26,564 bases of DNA from a virus, in the IMG/VR virus record IMGVR_UViG_3300025131_006154, positions 1 through 26,564 of that record; one strand, written 5' to 3'. Both the position numbers and the translations under genes were made by a program. Positions within the stretch are counted from its first letter, which is position 1. The number at the start of each line of letters is the position of its first letter. Positions 1 through 7,208 of the stretch are shown piece after piece. The notes beneath the pieces were generated by a model that ran no database searches, was not told where the DNA came from, and saw only the letters and a program-made list of their open reading frames with translations.

Positions 1-263
1 ATAAAGCCAAACCGATAGAGGTAAAGATCAAGACCGAAGTCATTGAAGAAGGGGAATCGCGGATTGTTAACGCTGTAATCCTCTCTGCCACAGAAATTAA
101 AACCCAGGCGTCCATGAAGCCACGAATAACTACAACTCAAGTGCCAGTCAAGGGCCTCGCTGCTATCAAATCGGGGGAGGTAGAGACTCGTCTACTTGCT
201 GTTGGAAAGAATGTGACTTGGGACCTAGGGAAAGTAAAGATTGAAGGAGAAACGAATGATTGA
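1..263 (+). CDS. 3' end of an unknown protein (5' cut by window edge)
   Basis: An open frame enters from the left edge (first full codon at 3) and stops with TGA at 261-263, giving 86 residues. The sequence is lysine- and glutamate-rich with alternating hydrophobic residues (for example VKIKTEVIEEGESRIV), which suggests beta structure; no family was recognised. Its last codons overlap the ATG of the next gene at 256, so the two are probably translationally coupled. Its codon use and strand match the genes that follow. Confidence 0.6.
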   Translation, partial: KAKPIEVKIKTEVIEEGESRIVNAVILSATEIKTQASMKPRITTTQVPVKGLAAIKSGEVETRLLAVGKNVTWDLGKVKIEGETND

Positions 264-387
264 TCTACTTATTGGAGGCGGTGCGCTCCTTGTAACCGCA
301 AAGATTGGGGTCGTAGTCTTAGCTGTTGCAGCAATTGGTGTCATAGCCACACAAGCATCAAAGATTCCAAGGAGAGTAAATGTCTAA
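256..387 (+). CDS. small single-pass membrane protein, 43 aa
   Basis: ATG at 256 lies behind a good ribosome binding site (aaggaga at 244-250). The 43-residue product is nearly all hydrophobic: from about residue 3 to 33 it reads as one long membrane segment rich in Gly, Ala, Val and Ile, followed by a short basic tail (SKIPRRVNV). It overlaps the previous frame by 8 nt and the next gene by 8 nt. Small membrane proteins of this kind are common in phages (holin-like, superinfection or host-takeover peptides), but nothing shows which this is. Confidence 0.6.
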   Translation: MIDLLIGGGALLVTAKIGVVVLAVAAIGVIATQASKIPRRVNV

Positions 388-1564
388 ACTCTGGCAAGAT
401 GAAGAATTACAAATCCTAGAGGCACTTCGCTCCACATGTAGTACGATTGAGATCCAGACGGTGTTGTACAGCTCAGGGTTCACCCGGACACTAGAAGCAA
501 TCGCTAAGAAAGCTCGCAAGAACCGTTGGTACTTCGTAGACTATAGTTCACCACTAACCAACAATCTCACGGCGACAGCAACAGCAGCTGTACGAACCCT
601 GCTTGAAGCTCGTAACGAAGGAGAAGATCGCCCGTCACCGGAGGTACCGTCTACATCAAGCGCGAAAGGCCGCAAGACAATGAAGATGAATGAGGAGCTC
701 TCTGTGCTACATCGTGAGCTCGAAGAGATTCGTCTGAAGGTACCTCGCACGTCTTCAAAGGCGAGCTATGTAGCAGCAGACAGCATGAGCCTGGTACTTG
801 CCCTATCGGACTTCCATGTCGGAAAAACCATCCGTGATGAACATGGTACCACCACATACAATGCCGAGATTGGCTGTCGTCGTATCGAGGATACACCGGA
901 GCTAGCATGGAGCTACCTGACAGCTGACCAACAAAAGAACATCAGTGAAGTCGTCGTCCTTCTTATGGGAGATCATGTCGATGGAGAAGGGATATACCCC
1001 GGCCACGACCTGACACTCGATAAAGGAGTGCCAACACAGGTCAAGATGGTTACCGAAGCTACCTGGAAGATGCTCCAGGACATCCGCAGCCGTGTGCCTC
1101 TCGTACGTGTCGTAACCGTTAAGGGAAACCACGGGCGATCTGGCCAGAACCCAGAATCAAACTTCGATAACATGTACTTCTGGGGCCTCGAGATCCTCGC
1201 TGACATGCATGCTGACCCAGGTCTCGTTATCAAGAATCGTTTCGGTGACTACAACATCTTTACTGCACAAGGATATCGTGGTCTGATCCGACACAAGGCA
1301 CCAGTACAGGCTGATACAGCAGGTGGAGCCAAGACGTTCATTGCATGGAAGGATATGCACAATCTGGACATGGTCGCATATGGTCACTACCACCACTGGG
1401 GTGCCTTCACCCATAATGGTCTGTTCATCCTCCGGAATGGTAGCCTCCCAGGTGGAGACGACTACGCAGAAGGCTTCGGAGCATGGGATGCACCTACCCA
1501 GATGATGTTCGGCGTGACTGCAGACGAGCTGCCCACCTTTATTACTGCACTCAAGTACGAATAA
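380..1564 (+). CDS. calcineurin-like metallophosphoesterase with N-terminal helix-turn-helix
   Basis: Residues 135-360 carry the metallophosphoesterase signature in order: D144-x-H146 (SDFHVG), G197-D198-H199, G249-N250-H251, a lone H305 and G335-H336-Y337-H338. These are the di-metal ligands of the calcineurin-like superfamily, whose members hydrolyse phosphomono- or diesters, including Mre11/SbcD nucleases and cyclic-nucleotide phosphodiesterases. Residues 4-50 (LWQDEELQILEAL ... KKARKNRW) look like a SANT/Myb-type helix-turn-helix, joined by a low-complexity linker of about 75 residues. A DNA substrate is therefore attractive but not proven. Start: ATG at 380 with ribosome binding site aaggagag at 368-375. 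There is no Rad50/SbcC-type partner next to it. The next gene starts on its stop codon. Confidence 0.85.
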   Translation: MSKLWQDEELQILEALRSTCSTIEIQTVLYSSGFTRTLEAIAKKARKNRWYFVDYSSPLTNNLTATATAAVRTLLEARNEGEDRPSPEVPSTSSAKGRKTMKMNEELSVLHRELEEIRLKVPRTSSKASYVAADSMSLVLALSDFHVGKTIRDEHGTTTYNAEIGCRRIEDTPELAWSYLTADQQKNISEVVVLLMGDHVDGEGIYPGHDLTLDKGVPTQVKMVTEATWKMLQDIRSRVPLVRVVTVKGNHGRSGQNPESNFDNMYFWGLEILADMHADPGLVIKNRFGDYNIFTAQGYRGLIRHKAPVQADTAGGAKTFIAWKDMHNLDMVAYGHYHHWGAFTHNGLFILRNGSLPGGDDYAEGFGAWDAPTQMMFGVTADELPTFITALKYE

Positions 1565-1980
1565 TGTGGGAGATCGGAGCCAACTCACCAGATATACTGA
1601 TCAAGCGGGCCATGGGGTTCCTGCTTAGGCATCCTGCTTGCAAGATCCGAGTTGGGGACCACGAACAACTTGCCAAGCTGGTATCACTCCACCACCGACA
1701 TCATGATTTTGGCGCGGATATTCTGAGTGGACGCCTACGCACAGGGGAGGACTTCACGAACGTTCCATGGAACAAGGAGTTTGAGCTAATCTTCTTCGAA
1801 GATGGAGAGGTGATGGCAGCACATGTCAAATTTGCTTGCTTCACAGATACCCATCTGGACCAGCACTCCAAAACAGTAGATATAGATTTTGTTGCTGAAG
1901 TAATATGTATAGCTGACGGAATGATATCTGATGCACTAGTCCCTCTACGGATAGCAGCTGTGGCAGAAAGAGTTCGGTGA
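1564..1980 (+). CDS. unknown protein, 138 aa
   Basis: The ATG at 1564-1566 shares its A with the TAA of the metallophosphatase gene, a coupling arrangement seen many times in this window, so this start is preferred to an in-frame ATG 81 nt upstream inside that gene. The product MWEIGANSP... is rich in histidine near residues 35-42 (SLHHRHHDFG) and mixed alpha/beta in character. No family was recognised. The TGA stop at 1978-1980 forms the TGn element of the promoter that precedes the PhoH gene. Confidence 0.65.
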   Translation: MWEIGANSPDILIKRAMGFLLRHPACKIRVGDHEQLAKLVSLHHRHHDFGADILSGRLRTGEDFTNVPWNKEFELIFFEDGEVMAAHVKFACFTDTHLDQHSKTVDIDFVAEVICIADGMISDALVPLRIAAVAERVR

Positions 1981-1993
1981 TATAATAGAGACA
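1978..1993 (+). promoter_or_regulatory. extended -10 promoter for phoH-like gene
   Basis: A perfect TATAAT lies at 1981-1986, preceded by TGA, giving the extended -10 form TGn-TATAAT. No good -35 is visible at the right distance (ctgtgg at 1958-1963), as is usual for extended -10 promoters. Transcription would start near 1993, giving a leader of about 25 nt before the TTG start of the PhoH-like gene. It is a clear sigma70-type match, so the host polymerase could read it. Confidence 0.6.
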
Positions 1994-2016
1994 CACACTT
2001 CATAGGAGGTAATTTC

Positions 2017-2874
2017 TTGGGTAAATTCACTGGGTTTGTTAAGCTAGAAGTTGCTGATGATGTAGTCGAAACCCTACATACGGACGGAAAGGTGCTGCCG
2101 CCCGATAAGAGGTTTAGGTATCACCCCAACACATATTTTGAGCTCATCAGTAAATCCAATGAGAAGAAGACAGGGTTGGGTAGGGTCATTCTTAACGATC
2201 AGGACCATGCCCGCATCGAAAAGATAACCAGCCGTTCTGTATCTGGTCAGACAAGTCGGAACCGTGAGCAGGTTTATTATATTGATGCTCTGACTAGACC
2301 TGATATCACAACAATTGTAGCAACAGGTAGAGCAGGTACTGGAAAGACATATCTTGCTCTTGCCGCTGCAATGGATGCAGTAGATAAGGGGATATACAAG
2401 AAGGTAATCATCACCAGACCGATGAGTCAGGTAGGGAAATATCAACTCGGCGCTCTCCCCGGAGATGCTGACGAAAAATTCGGACCCTACCTCTCGAACT
2501 ACATGACAAACTTCGAGCAGTTTGTTGGGCGAGGTAGAACAGAAGAACTCATGCGCAACTACGGCGTCGAAGTTGTGCCTCTCCAGCTGGTACGCGGGGC
2601 ATCATTTGAAGAGACGCTTTTGATTGCTGACGAGGTCCAAGTATTGGGTCCAGTTGAAATCCTCACACTAGGTAGTAGGATTGGAAAGAACAGCAAGATT
2701 ATCCTCATGGGAGATCTGGGTCAAAGAGACGAGAACATTGCTATTGAAAAAACTGGGCTATACAAACTCACCAATAGCCCAATTGCTCAAGCCTCCCCAC
2801 TAGTCGCGGCAGTTGAACTTCAAAAATGTGAGAGGAGTGAAACGGCTCGCTTATTCAGTCGCGTCTTCGAATAA
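2017..2874 (+). CDS. phoH: PhoH-like P-loop ATPase
   Basis: The 285-residue product has a Walker A motif at 104-111 (GRAGTGKT), the PhoH-type segment VIITRP at 130-135, a Walker B motif at 201-206 (LLIADE) and a sensor-like MGDLGQRD at 231-238. These match the PhoH/NYN-PhoH ATPase core, an RNA-helicase-like family very common in phages, especially marine ones; its role in infection is not settled. The first 90 residues are less conserved. The start is a TTG at 2017 with a strong ribosome binding site (aggaggt, 2004-2010) six bases upstream; no better ATG exists. Its own promoter lies just upstream. Walker B continues as DEVQV where many relatives have DEAQN. Confidence 0.92.
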   Translation: MGKFTGFVKLEVADDVVETLHTDGKVLPPDKRFRYHPNTYFELISKSNEKKTGLGRVILNDQDHARIEKITSRSVSGQTSRNREQVYYIDALTRPDITTIVATGRAGTGKTYLALAAAMDAVDKGIYKKVIITRPMSQVGKYQLGALPGDADEKFGPYLSNYMTNFEQFVGRGRTEELMRNYGVEVVPLQLVRGASFEETLLIADEVQVLGPVEILTLGSRIGKNSKIILMGDLGQRDENIAIEKTGLYKLTNSPIAQASPLVAAVELQKCERSETARLFSRVFE

Positions 2875-2885
2875 ATAGGAACCAC

Positions 2886-3242
2886 ATGGAAGAAATAACA
2901 GAAGCCTATCTTTTCACAGATGATGGGAATATTATTCCTGTCTCTGAAGTTGGAGTACGTTCTATCACGGGAGATCCAAAGGTCTTTCAACTCCACATAA
3001 CCCTACAGCATGGTCTCAACTCCAAACGGATATACTGGTTTGTGCTTCGTAGTATGAAGGGGTGGGGCCTCCCTCCGATTACTCTTGACGTAACACAGTT
3101 TGTGAAAGATAGACTTTGGAAGAAAGATCTACTTGCTTTTTATATTGAGGGAACTATCTCGGAACGGGAAACATCAGGACTGCTACTCGCTGTTGACGAA
3201 CCAAATCAATCAGCATGGACATTCGTCGAAGAGGAACTATGA
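2886..3242 (+). CDS. unknown protein, 118 aa
   Basis: ATG at 2886 follows an AGGAA element 11 nt after the PhoH stop, so it is likely cotranscribed with phoH. The product begins MEEITEAYLFTDDG and is acidic with several predicted beta strands (for example KRIYWFVLRSM). No family was recognised. Its TGA stop overlaps the next ATG in the form ATGA at 3239-3242, which indicates translational coupling to the following gene. Confidence 0.7.
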   Translation: MEEITEAYLFTDDGNIIPVSEVGVRSITGDPKVFQLHITLQHGLNSKRIYWFVLRSMKGWGLPPITLDVTQFVKDRLWKKDLLAFYIEGTISERETSGLLLAVDEPNQSAWTFVEEEL

Positions 3243-3961
3243 AGATAGAACACACAACAGTATTCGGATTTGAAGCAGCCCTACGTGGCATGCGTAATGC
3301 TCTCAACAGCTGGGACAAGTCTGATAGCTTCTACGGCCCACAGGGACAGAGTCGCGGAGCCTTCCAGGTTTATGGGCCCAGAGACACCCCCATCTCAGCT
3401 CCCGAATCCCCTTGGATAGGGAAGAAGGATATGGCGCTGGCATGTAAGCTCACCCGTGCAGGCTCTGACCACCGCAAGTTCCTCCGTCAGATCATGATCT
3501 GGGTAGACCTAACCATCCCCCGCTATGGATGGCAGGAGCTGGACACCTACAAGGTAGCGACCGTCCGTAATAGCTGCAGCACCATGCACAAGTTGGGGCA
3601 TACGGATCTGACTCCCGACGACTTCGAAGACTGCGCAGTAGAGAAGCATACCCTGCGCCTTCTAAACGACCTAGCCAAAGCCTACAGAGAGAAGGCTGAG
3701 CACCGCATCTGGGGAGGGAAAATCTCAGGGTATGACCTTGTCCGTTTTATGAAGGGTGTTCTGCCCGAGTCCTTCCTACAGAAGGCGACCTACACAATGA
3801 GCTACGAGACGGCCCTGGCAGCATACTTCGCCCGGCGCAACCATCGTCTAGACATTTGGAGGGAAGAAGTCGTACAACCTGATGGCGGGCCTTCTATCAC
3901 TAGTTGGATTCGCTCCCTACCCTACATGGAAGACTTCATTCTCGCAGCCGAGAAGAACTAA
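3239..3961 (+). CDS. conserved phage-type protein, faint ThyX-like motif
   Basis: The start is the ATG of the ATGA overlap at 3239 (ribosome binding site agaggaac at 3229-3236) rather than an ATG 24 nt upstream, giving 240 residues. The central block, residues 80-120, contains SDHRKFLRQI, then IPRYGWQELDTYKV and NSCSTMH. From memory this type of block (His-Arg-Lys, a Pro-aromatic pair, DTYKV, NSxSTMH) recurs in proteins of phages and Firmicutes. Its spacing recalls the flavin-dependent thymidylate synthase region with the H...R-H-R-x-x-S signature, although the exact RHRxxS motif is absent. A nucleotide-metabolism role is possible but unproven. The C-terminal half is helical and basic. Confidence 0.7.
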   Translation: MKIEHTTVFGFEAALRGMRNALNSWDKSDSFYGPQGQSRGAFQVYGPRDTPISAPESPWIGKKDMALACKLTRAGSDHRKFLRQIMIWVDLTIPRYGWQELDTYKVATVRNSCSTMHKLGHTDLTPDDFEDCAVEKHTLRLLNDLAKAYREKAEHRIWGGKISGYDLVRFMKGVLPESFLQKATYTMSYETALAAYFARRNHRLDIWREEVVQPDGGPSITSWIRSLPYMEDFILAAEKN

Positions 3962-4185
3962 TGGATGGCCACCTTTGTCCAGAACCCATAAGGTTAGGCA
4001 CTCCAGTTGCAAGCCCCTACTGGGGGAACCAAGTGTCACTACAACAACCTTTCTTCATCGAAGACGTAAGGATAGCCGCTAGCGGCAGCGTTGAATTCCT
4101 GGCAAGTGGTCAGTGGTACTATTCTCACGAATTGCTACACTACGACCACTACAAGAACAACATCGCTCCGAAATTGAAAGACTAG
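3961..4185 (+). CDS. unknown protein, 74 aa
   Basis: The ATG at 3961 shares its A with the preceding TAA (TAATG), so this start is chosen over an upstream in-frame ATG at 3904. The product MDGHLCPEPIRLG... is small with aromatic residues near the C-terminus (QWYYSHELLHYDHY) and a single Cys. No family was recognised. It sits in the same plus-strand run as its neighbours. Confidence 0.5.
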   Translation: MDGHLCPEPIRLGTPVASPYWGNQVSLQQPFFIEDVRIAASGSVEFLASGQWYYSHELLHYDHYKNNIAPKLKD

Positions 4186-4205
4186 GACTTGCTTCGCCCA
4201 GACTC

Positions 4206-4230
4206 CCTTGTTATTGTTGTGACAAGGAGA
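4206..4230 (+). promoter_or_regulatory. hairpin overlapping a ribosome binding site
   Basis: CCTTGT at 4206-4211 can pair with ACAAGG at 4222-4227 around a 10-nt loop. The 3' arm contains the first bases of the ribosome binding site aaggaga (4224-4230) of the 71-residue protein that starts at 4236. If the hairpin forms in the mRNA, it would lower translation of that gene. Six base pairs with a large loop is weak, so this is only a candidate. Confidence 0.25.
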
Positions 4231-4235
4231 AACAT

Positions 4236-4451
4236 ATGAGCTTTGAAGATCCATATGATGTTGCTAGACGTCGTGCTGGCCAAGAGAAATACGAGGTCAC
4301 CGTCAAACTAGTAGTCTGGGCACTAGGCGAAATTGCATCTGAAGAGAAAGCAGAAAAGATAATCCAGGGAGGACAAATCGCCCTAGTAGAAGACGGAGAG
4401 GACATTTTAGATGATTACGAGATCGAGGACACTAACCCGGCAGGCCTTTAA
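4236..4451 (+). CDS. unknown acidic protein, 71 aa
   Basis: ATG at 4236 has a strong ribosome binding site (aaggaga, 4224-4230), which sets the start; the frame is open further upstream but without a good start. The product MSFEDPYDVARRRAG... is helical, with a very acidic C-terminal third (VEDGEDILDDYEIED). No family was recognised. Its 3' end overlaps the UDG gene by 41 nt. Confidence 0.65.
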   Translation: MSFEDPYDVARRRAGQEKYEVTVKLVVWALGEIASEEKAEKIIQGGQIALVEDGEDILDDYEIEDTNPAGL

Positions 4452-5103
4452 TCCCACACTCATTACCAACCTGTTTACTCCCGATAACATCCGGGAGCGC
4501 CTCCGTGCTAACAGGTGCGACGGGTGTAGCCTTGGCCAACAAGAAGGATATATAGGACCCGTAATATATAGAGGGAACCCAGAGTCACGTCGGATGATCA
4601 TTGGGGAGGCTCCTGGACTAACTGAAGATCAAGGCGGCATACCATTCGTTGGACCGGCAGGCAAGAAACTAGATGCAATCCTTGCTTCACAGGACTGGAC
4701 AGAGAATGACTGGTACATTACGAATACTATCAAATGTCGACCAATCGCCCCTCCTGGTAGTGGGAAGCAAAACCTTACCCCCACAGTGGGACAAAGGAAG
4801 GCATGCAGGCCTGTTATTGAACAAGAGATCCGATGGATAGAACCCTACCTGGTGTTGCTGCTAGGGAAAAGCGCCGTCACCTCGCTACTACCAAAAGAAG
4901 CAGTAAATATGAGTATGCAAGAACTAGCAGGACGTACTATTGCTAACCGAAGATATCCTAACATTGCGTTCTACGTAATGTATCACCCAGCCTACCTTAT
5001 CCACACACAGAAAGATCCAGAGAAGAATCAGGAAGTGCGTGCGAAGATGTGGGAAGATATCCAGAAACTGAAAGTACTGGATGAAGAACTGAGGAGCATT
5101 TAA
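4411..5103 (+). CDS. family 4 (Fe-S) uracil-DNA glycosylase
   Basis: Residues 65-82 read GEAPGLTEDQGGIPFVGP, the motif A of family 4 uracil-DNA glycosylases; the general motif B histidine appears as H192-P-A-Y. Four cysteines (C36, C39, C109 in TIKCRP and C132 in ACRP) sit where this family binds a [4Fe-4S] cluster. The enzyme removes uracil from DNA by cutting the N-glycosidic bond. Length (230 aa) is normal. Start: ATG at 4411 behind a GAGAGGA element, overlapping the previous gene by 41 nt. In a phage it could repair deaminated cytosine or help in replication; the sequence does not decide. Related DNA-processing enzymes could share motif A, but the cysteine set favours family 4. Confidence 0.92.
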   Translation: MITRSRTLTRQAFNPTLITNLFTPDNIRERLRANRCDGCSLGQQEGYIGPVIYRGNPESRRMIIGEAPGLTEDQGGIPFVGPAGKKLDAILASQDWTENDWYITNTIKCRPIAPPGSGKQNLTPTVGQRKACRPVIEQEIRWIEPYLVLLLGKSAVTSLLPKEAVNMSMQELAGRTIANRRYPNIAFYVMYHPAYLIHTQKDPEKNQEVRAKMWEDIQKLKVLDEELRSI

Positions 5104-5618
5104 TGGCGAAAAGAACAGACCAGGCGGCCGAGAAGCTAATGGCACAGGCACTTGAAGTAAACACACCAAATCCCGCAGACAGTATGATTTCGGGTAAGAA
5201 CAGGGATGACGCGTTTGAGGCTAGTGGGGAGCATCTTGCAGAAGCACTGAAGACAATCAGCACTCTAGACGAAGGGCCTGTGCGCGAAATCATGCTAGCT
5301 CACGATCAGGCTCTACGTGAGCAACTTCGTGTCCTACGTGAGCTCTCGGAGATGCAGAAGGGGACCACACATGACATTCCTATGCTAGGGGTGGGTCTCC
5401 AGGCGGTCGAGCGTCAGATGACCCTGATGGTCCACAAGACGGAGACCACCATGCGCACACTCGTGAACAAAGAAGTTGTAACCGAGGCTGATCTCGAGAA
5501 GACCTTCAAGGAAGAGATTGCGCCAGAGTATATAGCCGCAATGCAAGCAAGAGCCAAAGAACTTGGGGTTGAAGTTCCGGCAGTGCCTGGAGAATCAGAC
5601 GGAGGAGAGGTTAACTAG
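5103..5618 (+). CDS. unknown helical protein, 171 aa
   Basis: ATG at 5103 overlaps the UDG stop (TAATG) and has GAGGAG upstream. The product MAKRTDQAAEKL... is almost entirely helix-forming, rich in Ala, Glu, Leu and Arg, with a possible coiled coil near residues 60-110 (REQLRVLRELSEMQK). It ends in an acidic, Gly-rich tail. No family was recognised. It is the last gene of the plus-strand run; its TAG stop overlaps the stop of the convergent gene. Confidence 0.7.
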   Translation: MAKRTDQAAEKLMAQALEVNTPNPADSMISGKNRDDAFEASGEHLAEALKTISTLDEGPVREIMLAHDQALREQLRVLRELSEMQKGTTHDIPMLGVGLQAVERQMTLMVHKTETTMRTLVNKEVVTEADLEKTFKEEIAPEYIAAMQARAKELGVEVPAVPGESDGGEVN

Positions 5619-5626
5619 CGGCTAGT
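5614..5626. repeat. short inverted repeat at the convergent gene junction
   Basis: ACTAG-cgg-CTAGT is a perfect 5-bp inverted repeat with a 3-nt centre. It contains both stop codons of the two convergent genes (TAG at 5616-5618 on plus, and TAG read on minus from 5617 to 5615). It has no T tract on either side, so it is not a convincing intrinsic terminator. Confidence 0.3.
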
Positions 5627-6076
5627 GTCGTGTGTTACCCAGAAACGGCCTTCCATACCTTTATCACGACCGGTCTCACTGACACTAGCGGTGATATGAT
5701 CGGCCCCAATTCCCCACTCAACTCCTACCACTTTCGTATCCTGAGCGAACACGTTAATGAGAGCAGTAGCAATCTCCTGACGTGACTGTCCCACTAGATT
5801 CTCGATGCCACGCCAACGAACACTCCGGGTAGCAAACTCTGTATGCTCATCCTGATCAGGAGAGAGAAGCTTCCATTTAACACGCGTAATGACCCGGCGG
5901 CTCTTGAGAAGGGTCTCTAGGTACTCCGCCATGTCTGTTGCATCACGTTCATGCATCTTGGCAATACCGATTGCTTCAAGTTCTTCTTCGAAGATCGGGT
6001 CGCCATCATATTTTGCAACGTATTGTTCAACTAGTTCTGCTTGGTTCTTCGCGGTTCCGGTTCCAGGAAAAGACAT
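5615..6076 (-). CDS. unknown protein, 153 aa
   Basis: The start ATG at 6076 has a good ribosome binding site on the minus strand (aaggaga). The N-terminal 60 residues are acidic and helical (LVEQYVAKYDGDPIFEEEL); the C-terminal 90 are more beta-like (TRVKWKLLSPD, DTKVVGVEWGIG). No family was recognised. It is the last gene of the long leftward run, overlaps the 3' end of the gene upstream by 46 nt and shares stop bases with the convergent gene. Confidence 0.7.
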   Translation of the reverse strand: MSFPGTGTAKNQAELVEQYVAKYDGDPIFEEELEAIGIAKMHERDATDMAEYLETLLKSRRVITRVKWKLLSPDQDEHTEFATRSVRWRGIENLVGQSRQEIATALINVFAQDTKVVGVEWGIGADHITASVSETGRDKGMEGRFWVTHDTSR

Positions 6077-6657
6077 GGAATCTCCTTTCTCAGTCGTGCC
6101 AACTCGTTATATACCTGGCGACGATCTTGGTTAATTAATATAGCTAACTGAGAGATAGTATACCCCATACTTACACAATAAAGCAAATACCTATCGTAGG
6201 TTGGGAGTTTTATTCTCTCATCGAAGAGGACATACGGCCGGGGCAATCTCTCTTCCAACTCATGGCTCTCATCCATTATTGGATAAAGCTTTTCCCACTC
6301 AATCTGACGTGAGAATACACGTTGTGTGAATAGATACTTGGTTAGAGAATAGCCCAAAAACCTAACAGTTCTGGCATCATTGAAGGGGAATCTCAGTAAA
6401 ACTGAATAGAGAAACTGAGTGACATCCTCGTCCTCTACCCACCAGGCTGAACGTAGCTTCTCTTGTGCCTCAAAGACATCAAGAGGAGACCCCATGTACC
6501 GAGACTCATTAACCAGTCCCTGGTAGAATCGACGTGCAAGATGATCGTATGCGCGGCCCTTGGCGAGCTCTACATAACGGGGGATGCAAGCTTCGCCTAC
6601 CCCTCCCAGCCCACGATGCGCTTTCTCCATCTCTTTTGGAATGTTGGGTAGTACCAT
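6031..6657 (-). CDS. helix-turn-helix protein, sigma-like C-terminus
   Basis: The 208-residue product is helical and basic. Residues 153-192 (YDRYLLYCVSMGYTISQLA ... RRQVYNELARLRKEI) have the pattern of a helix-turn-helix like region 4 of sigma factors or a helix-turn-helix transcription regulator: a leucine-rich helix, a Gly-Tyr-Thr turn and a recognition helix with Arg and Asn. No catalytic motif is visible. It could be a phage transcription regulator or a sigma-like factor, but region 2 of sigma was not found. No strong ribosome binding site precedes ATG 6657; it overlaps the nuclease gene upstream by 61 nt, which may supply coupling. Confidence 0.7.
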   Translation of the reverse strand: MVLPNIPKEMEKAHRGLGGVGEACIPRYVELAKGRAYDHLARRFYQGLVNESRYMGSPLDVFEAQEKLRSAWWVEDEDVTQFLYSVLLRFPFNDARTVRFLGYSLTKYLFTQRVFSRQIEWEKLYPIMDESHELEERLPRPYVLFDERIKLPTYDRYLLYCVSMGYTISQLAILINQDRRQVYNELARLRKEIPCLFLEPEPRRTKQN

Positions 6658-7208
6658 CTGATTGGAATGTTCTCGCTCTTGAAAAAAGTAGCTACCTTGG
6701 TTGTCTTACCTGGTGTAAGAGCCACAAGATTTGCTGCCTCCTCCGGATAGTATTTCTTGAAGCGCCTAATCTTCGTCTTGTCTTTGGGCGGCATCATCCC
6801 ACCCTTCACTTCTACCCAGATGTAACTGCCATCTCGGAAAGTAATTTTGAAGTCAGGAGTATAGGAGAGTGTTCCTCGTTTGTACCAATCAGTAAAGAGG
6901 AAGGTTCTTGGTTCATACTCTACGCTGGCTACGTCCTTACGGTGTTGTTTCAAATACCGATAGAAGTTAGCTTCCCAGCGTGAGCGCATGAAGAGGTTGT
7001 CGCAATCCTTCCTGCGATGACTGTAACTGATACGGCCCTTACCAGCACCCTGTTTCTTAGAAATCTTTCCGTCAAACTCGTCCAGTTTTTTCTTGATGGC
7101 ATTGCGGGACTTAGCTAGAGCGATACACAATTGATCTCTAGGGTCCTTCCTGTGTTTCCGGAGGTACTCTTCTTCTATTGGTGACCACTTTACTTTTGCG
7201 AATCTCAT
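6597..7208 (-). CDS. PD-(D/E)XK endonuclease with N-terminal SANT-type domain
   Basis: Residues 75-137 show a complete PD-(D/E)XK site: SRWEANFYRYL with E79, YTPDF with D119, and WVEVKGG with E133 and K135, preceded by VEYEPRTFLF. The layout matches small phage nucleases of the DUF1064/TnsA-like type, which cut or resolve DNA. Residues 7-46 (KWSPIEEEYLRKH ... NAIKKKLDEF) look like a SANT/Myb helix-turn-helix for DNA binding, similar in style to the repeats of the homing endonuclease nearby. It could be a structure-specific resolvase or a mobile endonuclease. Start: ATG 7208 with a GGAG element five bases upstream on the minus strand. Confidence 0.85.
   Translation of the reverse strand: MRFAKVKWSPIEEEYLRKHRKDPRDQLCIALAKSRNAIKKKLDEFDGKISKKQGAGKGRISYSHRRKDCDNLFMRSRWEANFYRYLKQHRKDVASVEYEPRTFLFTDWYKRGTLSYTPDFKITFRDGSYIWVEVKGGMMPPKDKTKIRRFKKYYPEEAANLVALTPGKTTKVATFFKSENIPIRWYYPTFQKRWRKRIVGWEG

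Noticed and set aside
1157-1588. A 143-codon minus-strand frame opposite the metallophosphatase
   Set aside because: It mirrors the conserved catalytic half of a real plus-strand enzyme and is on the wrong strand for the local run.
5600-5640. Bidirectional terminator between the convergent gene runs
   Set aside because: Only a 5-bp inverted repeat over the overlapping stops is visible, with no T-rich tract; termination could be Rho-dependent or lie within the opposing genes.
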